Positions 5,443-9,585 of a stretch of 9,585 bases of DNA are shown here, piece by piece. A program made the position numbers and the translations under genes. Origin of the DNA: Methanosarcinaceae archaeon. Its GTDB lineage: Archaea; Halobacteriota; Methanosarcinia; Methanosarcinales; Methanosarcinaceae. Within the stretch, counting starts at the first letter, position 1; every line of letters begins with the position of its first letter. Under the pieces are notes generated by a model. That model was not told the origin of the DNA and did no database searches. It was given only the letters and a program-made list of their open reading frames with translations. The stretch spans positions 1-9,585 of the forward strand of contig JAQVBP010000115.1 in assembly GCA_028690255.1 (NCBI GenBank), given 5' to 3'.

Positions 5443-8400
5443 TTACTCCACATACAGCTTTGGAACCTGTTCTTTATTACCTGCTTCACTGCTATAAAAA
5501 GCAATGTAGTTATTATCTTCACTGCGGGCTTTTAGCAGGAAACCGGTATTTTCGAAATTTCCGCTGAGGTATTCATTTACAAGCTCGGTTACGTCCAGTT
5601 CGTAGTAGCGGTTGTCAGGAAGGTCACTTCCTTTGATTGTAAGAGTCGCGTAAGGCTCGCTCCCCTGGGCTGCTCCGTTCATATCGAACCAGTCCCCTCC
5701 GGGATTTGTCCAGGAAGTGCCGGAGGCTCTGTTATTCCAGGTAACAAAACCCGGGTCCCAGTCAACCGGCCTGTAAACTTCTATAACGGTATCCTGGACT
5801 CTGGCCGTGTTTGCAGGATAATACCAGAACAGAGAGATAGTTGCTCTGTCTGTCCCGTTGCCTTCGTATTCACTCAGGTCGTACCACAGGAGATCTCTGT
5901 AACTTGCCCCGCTGGCCATATTTCCGATGTCGATATAGGGACTGCTTGAGAGGACACGGTCAGGAGTAGATTCTCTCAGGCGGTTGTCGTGCATAATAGC
6001 AATGGGGGAAAGGGGACTTTCTCCGGGTAAGACGATTATGGTTGCTTCTTTTGAATCGGTCAGTACCCCATCGCTAACCTCGAAGCTTATATCGTATGAA
6101 CCTTCGGATCCTTTTTCAGGAGTCCAGGAGAAGATTCCGGTTTCCCGGTCCAGGTCTGCGCCGGGGGGAAGGGGCGTTGCAGAATAGGCCAGGCTGTCTC
6201 CATCGGCATCGTTGGCCTTTATCGTAAAAGTAAGTTCACTTTCTTCCTCTACGGTCCGGTCTCCAACGGCTTCCATTACAGGGGCGGTATTGCCTGCAGC
6301 ATACTCCACATCCAGCTTTGGAACCTGCTCTTTATTGCCCGCTTCACTGCTGTAGAAGGCAATGTAGTTATTATCTTCACTGCGGGCTTTTAGCAGGAAA
6401 CCGGTGTTTTCGTAATTTCCGCTGAGGTATTCATTTACAAGCTCGGTTACGTCCAGTTCGTAGTAGCGGTTGTCAGGAAGGTCACTTCCCCTGATTGTCA
6501 GAGTCGCATAAGGCTCGCTTCCCTGAGCTTTCCCGTTCTTATCGAACCAGTCCCCTCCGGGATTTGTCCAGGAAGTGCCGGCAGCTCTGTTATTCCAGGT
6601 AGCAAAACCCGGGTCCCAGTCAACCGGCCTGTAAACTTCTATAACGGTGTCCTGGGCTCTTGCCGTGTTTGCAGGATAATACCAGAACAGAGAAAGAGTT
6701 GCACTGTCGACCTTGTTGCCTTCGTATTCACTCAGGTCGTACCACAGAAGGTCTCTGTAACTTGCCCCGCTGGCTATATTTCCGATATCGATATACGGAC
6801 TGTCTGAAATTACCTTCTCGGGGGATAATTCTCTCAGGCGGTTATCGTACATAGTAGAGGGAAGGAGGCTTTCTCCGGAGACAACGGTTATGGTTGTTTC
6901 TTTTGAGGCGGTCAGTACCCCATCGCTAACCTCGAAGCTTATATCGTATGAGCCTTCGGATCCTTTTTCAGGAGTCCAGGAGAAGATTCCGGTTTCCCGG
7001 TCCAGGTCTGCGCCGGGGGGAAGGGGCGTTGCAGAATAGGCCAGGCTGTCTCCATCGGCATCGTTGGCCTTTATCGTAAAAGTAAGTTCACTTTCTTCCT
7101 CTACGGTCCGGTCTCCAACGGCTTCCATTACAGGGGCGGTATTGCCTGCAGCAGGTCCCACATACAGTTCTGGAGCCTTATCTTTATTGTCTGCTTCACT
7201 GCTGTAAAAGGCAATGTAATTATTATCTTCACTGCGGGCTTTTAGCAGGAAACCGGTATTTTCGAAATTTCCGCTGAGGTATTCATTTACAAGCTCGGTT
7301 ACATCCAGTTCGTAGTAGCGGTTGTCAGGAAGGTCACTTCCCCTGATTGTCAGAGTCGCATAAGGCTCCTCTCCCTGGGCTGCCCCGTTCTTATCAAACC
7401 AGTCCCCTCCGGGATTTGTCCAGGAGTTACTGACGTCCCTGTTATTCCAGGTAACGGAACTCGGGTCCCAGTCAACCGGCCTGTAAACCTCTATAACGGT
7501 ATCCTGGGCTCTTGCCGTGTTTGCAGGATAATACCAGAACAGAGAAAGAGTTGCACTGTCGACCTTGTTGCCTTCGTATTCACTAAGGTCGTACCACAGG
7601 AGGTCTCTGTAACTTGCCCCGCTGGCTATATTTCCGATGTCAATATACGGGCTGCCTGAGATAACACTGTCAGGAGCCGATTGTTTCAGGCGGTTGTCAT
7701 ACGTAGTGTCGGAAACCGGAAGGGAAGCTTCTTCCTCTACTACAGTTATAGTTGCTTCTTTTGAAGCGGTCAGTTTCCCGTCGCTTACCTTAAATGTTAC
7801 ATCGTAAGAACCTGCGACTCCTTTTTCGGGGGTCCAGGTAAAAAATCCTGTTTTACTGTCCAGGTTTGCACCTGTGGGGAGGGACGTTGCCGAATATGTA
7901 AGGCTATCTCCATCAGCATCGTTGGCATTTATTGAAAAGGAAAGAGTTGAGCCTTCCTCTACGGTCCGGGCTTCAACAGCTTCCATTACAGGAGCCCTGT
8001 TTACCTGCTGAGAGACCCCGGACCTGGAAGCATATTCTGTGTTCCCGTATGCCCCAATATTGATTCTGTTCCCATTGTCTTCAGGCTCGTTTGAATAGTC
8101 CGAATTCTTGAAACCTGCGTCAATTCCAGGAGACATTACCGAATCGAGAACCCAGGAATTTCCATCCCGGCGGCCGGCCGTGGACTTGAGATGATAGTCC
8201 CCGGTTGCCCGGTCCGCAAACAGGGGATCTACATGAATATCACTTGCTGAAGGACTGGTTCCCAGGTAGTTTCCGCCTGCATTGTTGTATATGATGTTGT
8301 TGTCTGACTCAAAAGTATGGGTGCCACTCAAAGAATTCCAGAGTCCTGCTCCTGCCCAACCAACACCGGTATGAGGGACTGTATTGGAAATAATATTATT

Positions 8401-9477
8401 CCTTACAACCGTATTGTACCCTGAACTTACAGGAGCATACCCTGGCCTATTAAGAATTACATGAGCTATTCCCGCTCCGTAGTTCCCATCAATTACGTTG
8501 TTTTCAATAAGAGTATCATAGAAACCATTGATCATAATTCCGCCAGGGAAATATGACTGCGGAATGTTGCCACAGTTAGTAATTATGTTGTGGTGTACAT
8601 GAATACCTGTTGCACTTTCTTTTGCGTAATTGGAAGAAGCCCTTACTTCAAGCCAGATACCGACATTGGTAAGATCGTGTATATAATTATAGCTAATTTC
8701 GATGTCAGTAGTGGGGATGGGTTGAACCGAATCAATGTCAATTCCTGCACCGCCCCCGCCTTCTGCAAAAATTTCGTTGTGGTGGATTTTACCATGACTT
8801 GCTTGTTGCATTCTGAATGCCGAGTTTGTCTTTGTCCCCATCACATTGTCATAGCACTCTAAATATGAGCCATACTGGAAATAAACACCATCATGTCCAA
8901 TGTTGGTTACAACATTGTTGTAAAATTTGACGTTTGAAGCAGAAAGGGTTTTGAATGCATCGTTTAACCCGTTCCTGAAAAGCATATCATGAACGGCTAC
9001 ATTTACACAATTATTAAGAGTAATCAGGTTAGCGTAACCTTTACCCGTAGGTAATGGGTTTCCTCCTTTGTTTCCGTCAATCACAAACCCGGATATGGTA
9101 ATATCATGAGTTCCGGATGCCTTTTCTTGAATCATTGACTTTGAAAACGCAGGCCATCCTGCATTGTTAACCAGCTTAAGAACGGCGCTGGAGTCACCGG
9201 TAAGAATTGTATTGCTACCGATATAAACCGGGTCACTTATTACGTAGGTAGCGGGCCCTTTGAGATATACGGTTGTGTACTGTGAATTCCCGGCTACAAG
9301 ATTAAGAGCCTGGTTAATTTGTACCTGGTCACTGACCCCGTCACAATTGAAAGTTCCACTGCCATCTCTCGCCACATAAACGACTGAGCTCTCTGATGTG
9401 GCGGCCAGAGTGCCGGGTAGTCCTGCGAAGAACAGACAACCTATCACAAATAAAGTACCTAACTTTCGTTTTAGCAT
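5443..9477 (-). CDS. secreted disaggregatase-related protein: beta-helix plus three PIG/DNRLRE repeat units
   Basis: Large exported protein (1344 aa from ATG 9477), probably acting on or anchoring in the cell-surface polysaccharide matrix. The Methanosarcina disaggregatase family attacks methanochondroitin and disperses cell clumps; activity of this member is inferred. Residues 1-25 form a signal peptide (MLKRKLG, hydrophobic core, cleavage near TLA-ATS). Residues about 32-487 form a right-handed parallel beta-helix with recurrent Asn-rich turns (YNNVVTN, HHNEIF, YNYIHD, HHNIITN, ENNVIDG, RNNIISN, DNNIIYN), ending in SPGIDAG and NIGAYGN. Three units follow at about 493-778, 779-1062 and 1063-1344, each a cadherin/PIG-like domain with DADGDSL and a DNRLRE domain (YDNRLK, YDNRLR, HDNRLRE). 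No C-terminal membrane helix or sorting signal is seen, so it is probably released or held by carbohydrate binding. ATG 9477 is preferred over in-frame ATG 9501 because AAGGTGAT (9481-9488) precedes it and the signal peptide then begins properly. It faces the glycan genes convergently and has its own promoter. Confidence 0.9.
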   Translation of the reverse strand: MLKRKLGTLFVIGCLFFAGLPGTLAATSESSVVYVARDGSGTFNCDGVSDQVQINQALNLVAGNSQYTTVYLKGPATYVISDPVYIGSNTILTGDSSAVLKLVNNAGWPAFSKSMIQEKASGTHDITISGFVIDGNKGGNPLPTGKGYANLITLNNCVNVAVHDMLFRNGLNDAFKTLSASNVKFYNNVVTNIGHDGVYFQYGSYLECYDNVMGTKTNSAFRMQQASHGKIHHNEIFAEGGGGAGIDIDSVQPIPTTDIEISYNYIHDLTNVGIWLEVRASSNYAKESATGIHVHHNIITNCGNIPQSYFPGGIMINGFYDTLIENNVIDGNYGAGIAHVILNRPGYAPVSSGYNTVVRNNIISNTVPHTGVGWAGAGLWNSLSGTHTFESDNNIIYNNAGGNYLGTSPSASDIHVDPLFADRATGDYHLKSTAGRRDGNSWVLDSVMSPGIDAGFKNSDYSNEPEDNGNRINIGAYGNTEYASRSGVSQQVNRAPVMEAVEARTVEEGSTLSFSINANDADGDSLTYSATSLPTGANLDSKTGFFTWTPEKGVAGSYDVTFKVSDGKLTASKEATITVVEEEASLPVSDTTYDNRLKQSAPDSVISGSPYIDIGNIASGASYRDLLWYDLSEYEGNKVDSATLSLFWYYPANTARAQDTVIEVYRPVDWDPSSVTWNNRDVSNSWTNPGGDWFDKNGAAQGEEPYATLTIRGSDLPDNRYYELDVTELVNEYLSGNFENTGFLLKARSEDNNYIAFYSSEADNKDKAPELYVGPAAGNTAPVMEAVGDRTVEEESELTFTIKANDADGDSLAYSATPLPPGADLDRETGIFSWTPEKGSEGSYDISFEVSDGVLTASKETTITVVSGESLLPSTMYDNRLRELSPEKVISDSPYIDIGNIASGASYRDLLWYDLSEYEGNKVDSATLSLFWYYPANTARAQDTVIEVYRPVDWDPGFATWNNRAAGTSWTNPGGDWFDKNGKAQGSEPYATLTIRGSDLPDNRYYELDVTELVNEYLSGNYENTGFLLKARSEDNNYIAFYSSEAGNKEQVPKLDVEYAAGNTAPVMEAVGDRTVEEESELTFTIKANDADGDSLAYSATPLPPGADLDRETGIFSWTPEKGSEGSYDISFEVSDGVLTDSKEATIIVLPGESPLSPIAIMHDNRLRESTPDRVLSSSPYIDIGNMASGASYRDLLWYDLSEYEGNGTDRATISLFWYYPANTARVQDTVIEVYRPVDWDPGFVTWNNRASGTSWTNPGGDWFDMNGAAQGSEPYATLTIKGSDLPDNRYYELDVTELVNEYLSGNFENTGFLLKARSEDNNYIAFYSSEAGNKEQVPKLYVE
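5446..6291 (-). repeat. repeat unit 3 (PIG + DNRLRE domains)
   Basis: Third and C-terminal unit, again starting NTAPVMEAVGD and ending at the protein terminus KLYVE. The DNRLRE domain carries a few private changes (EGNGTDRATIS, NMASGAS, DMNGAAQ), but FENTGF matches unit 1 rather than unit 2 (YENTGF). Confidence 0.85.
6292..7143 (-). repeat. repeat unit 2 (PIG + DNRLRE domains)
   Basis: Second unit, 852 bp long, starting at NTAPVMEAVGD. Its PIG-coding DNA is almost identical to unit 3, while its DNRLRE-coding DNA is closest to unit 1 in places (for example the stretch around 6655-6730 against 7507-7582). This gives a mosaic pattern. Confidence 0.85.
7144..8001 (-). repeat. repeat unit 1 (PIG + DNRLRE domains)
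   Basis: First of three tandem units of about 285 codons, starting at NRAPVMEAVEA. Its PIG domain is the most diverged (SINANDADGDSLTYSATS against TIKANDADGDSLAYSATP in the others). Its DNRLRE domain is close to unit 2, sharing YRDLLWYDLSEYEGNKVDSA. Confidence 0.85.
9403..9477 (-). other. signal peptide of the disaggregatase-like protein
   Basis: The encoded 25 residues have a basic start (KRK), a hydrophobic core (TLFVIGCLFFAGL) and a small-residue cleavage context (GTLA before ATSE). The one cysteine is inside the core and is not followed by a lipobox-like context, so Sec export with ordinary signal peptidase cleavage is favoured over a lipoprotein. Confidence 0.8.
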
Positions 9478-9480
9478 TGA

Positions 9481-9488
9481 ATCACCTT
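9481..9488 (-). promoter_or_regulatory. ribosome-binding site of the disaggregatase-like gene
   Basis: On the minus strand AAGGTGAT lies three bases before ATG 9477 and matches the archaeal anti-Shine-Dalgarno complement (core GGAGGTGATC). It decides the start in favour of 9477 over 9501. Its type differs from the plain G-runs that precede the plus-strand genes in this window. Confidence 0.7.
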
Positions 9489-9516
9489 GGGATTGGACCA
9501 TCGAATAAATAGTAAG

Positions 9517-9535
9517 ATGAGTTATGCAAACTCAT
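9517..9535. promoter_or_regulatory. 19-bp inverted repeat at the expected transcription start of the disaggregatase-like gene
   Basis: ATGAGTT (9517-9523) and AACTCAT (9529-9535) are perfect reverse complements around ATGCA. The centre is about 23 bases downstream of the TATA box centre, so it covers the predicted start of transcription. It could be a repressor operator or a 5'-end RNA hairpin (7-bp stem, 5-base loop) on the transcript. Confidence 0.5.
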
Positions 9536-9545
9536 TTACATGTTT

Positions 9546-9553
9546 TTTATAAA
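9546..9553 (-). promoter_or_regulatory. TATA box of the disaggregatase-like gene
   Basis: TTTATAAA is a strong archaeal TATA element, about 69 bases before ATG 9477. A purine-rich GGAGGGG lies immediately upstream on the minus strand, where the BRE element is expected. A start about 25 bases downstream would give a leader of roughly 45-50 bases. Confidence 0.65.
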
Positions 9554-9585
9554 CCCCTCCGAAAAGAAAAGATCTAACGGCGCAT

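Noticed and set aside
5446..8001. Tandem repeats as a mobile element or CRISPR-like array
   Set aside because: The repeats are in frame, of domain size, and encode known extracellular domain types; no transposase, terminal repeats or spacer structure is present.

Overview
The window looks like part of a Methanosarcina-type archaeal genome. This rests on a large secreted protein built from disaggregatase-type repeats that literally contain the DNRLRE motif, archaeal TATA-box promoter architecture (TTTATAAA) upstream of it, purine-rich Shine-Dalgarno sites, and AT-rich spacers. No rRNA, tRNA, CRISPR array or insertion sequence was seen.

Left part (1-5367, plus strand): four co-oriented cell-surface polysaccharide genes follow an AT-rich leader of about 280 bases. 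In order they are a short RmlA-type sugar-1-phosphate nucleotidylyltransferase (282-989), an RfbH/AscC/DdhC-type 3-dehydrase (1094-2428), a family-2 glycosyltransferase (2487-3393) and a multi-pass membrane protein with GT-C-like features (3421-5367). The gaps are about 104, 58 and 27 bases, so they could be one transcription unit. A reasonable reading is: nucleotide-sugar activation, C-3 deoxygenation of a 4-keto-6-deoxy sugar, sugar transfer on the cytoplasmic face, then a membrane step (extracytoplasmic transfer or polymerisation). The 4,6-dehydratase and the E3-type reductase that the dehydrase needs are not in the window.

Right part (5443-9477, minus strand, convergent): one 1344-residue secreted protein with a signal peptide, a right-handed parallel beta-helix and three tandem copies of a cadherin/PIG-like domain plus a DNRLRE domain. 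It belongs to the family of the Methanosarcina disaggregatase, an enzyme acting on the methanochondroitin matrix. A matrix-modifying or matrix-binding protein therefore sits beside genes that probably build a surface glycan. It has a clear TATA box and a 19-bp inverted repeat where transcription should start.

The main points for a second look are these. The glycosyltransferase start is out of frame by one base directly after its ATG. The dehydrase has a complete E1-type iron-sulfur and histidine signature, which implies 3-deoxy sugar chemistry in an archaeon. The disaggregatase-type repeats are nearly identical at DNA level over 241 bp. Two short palindromes lie in regulatory positions.
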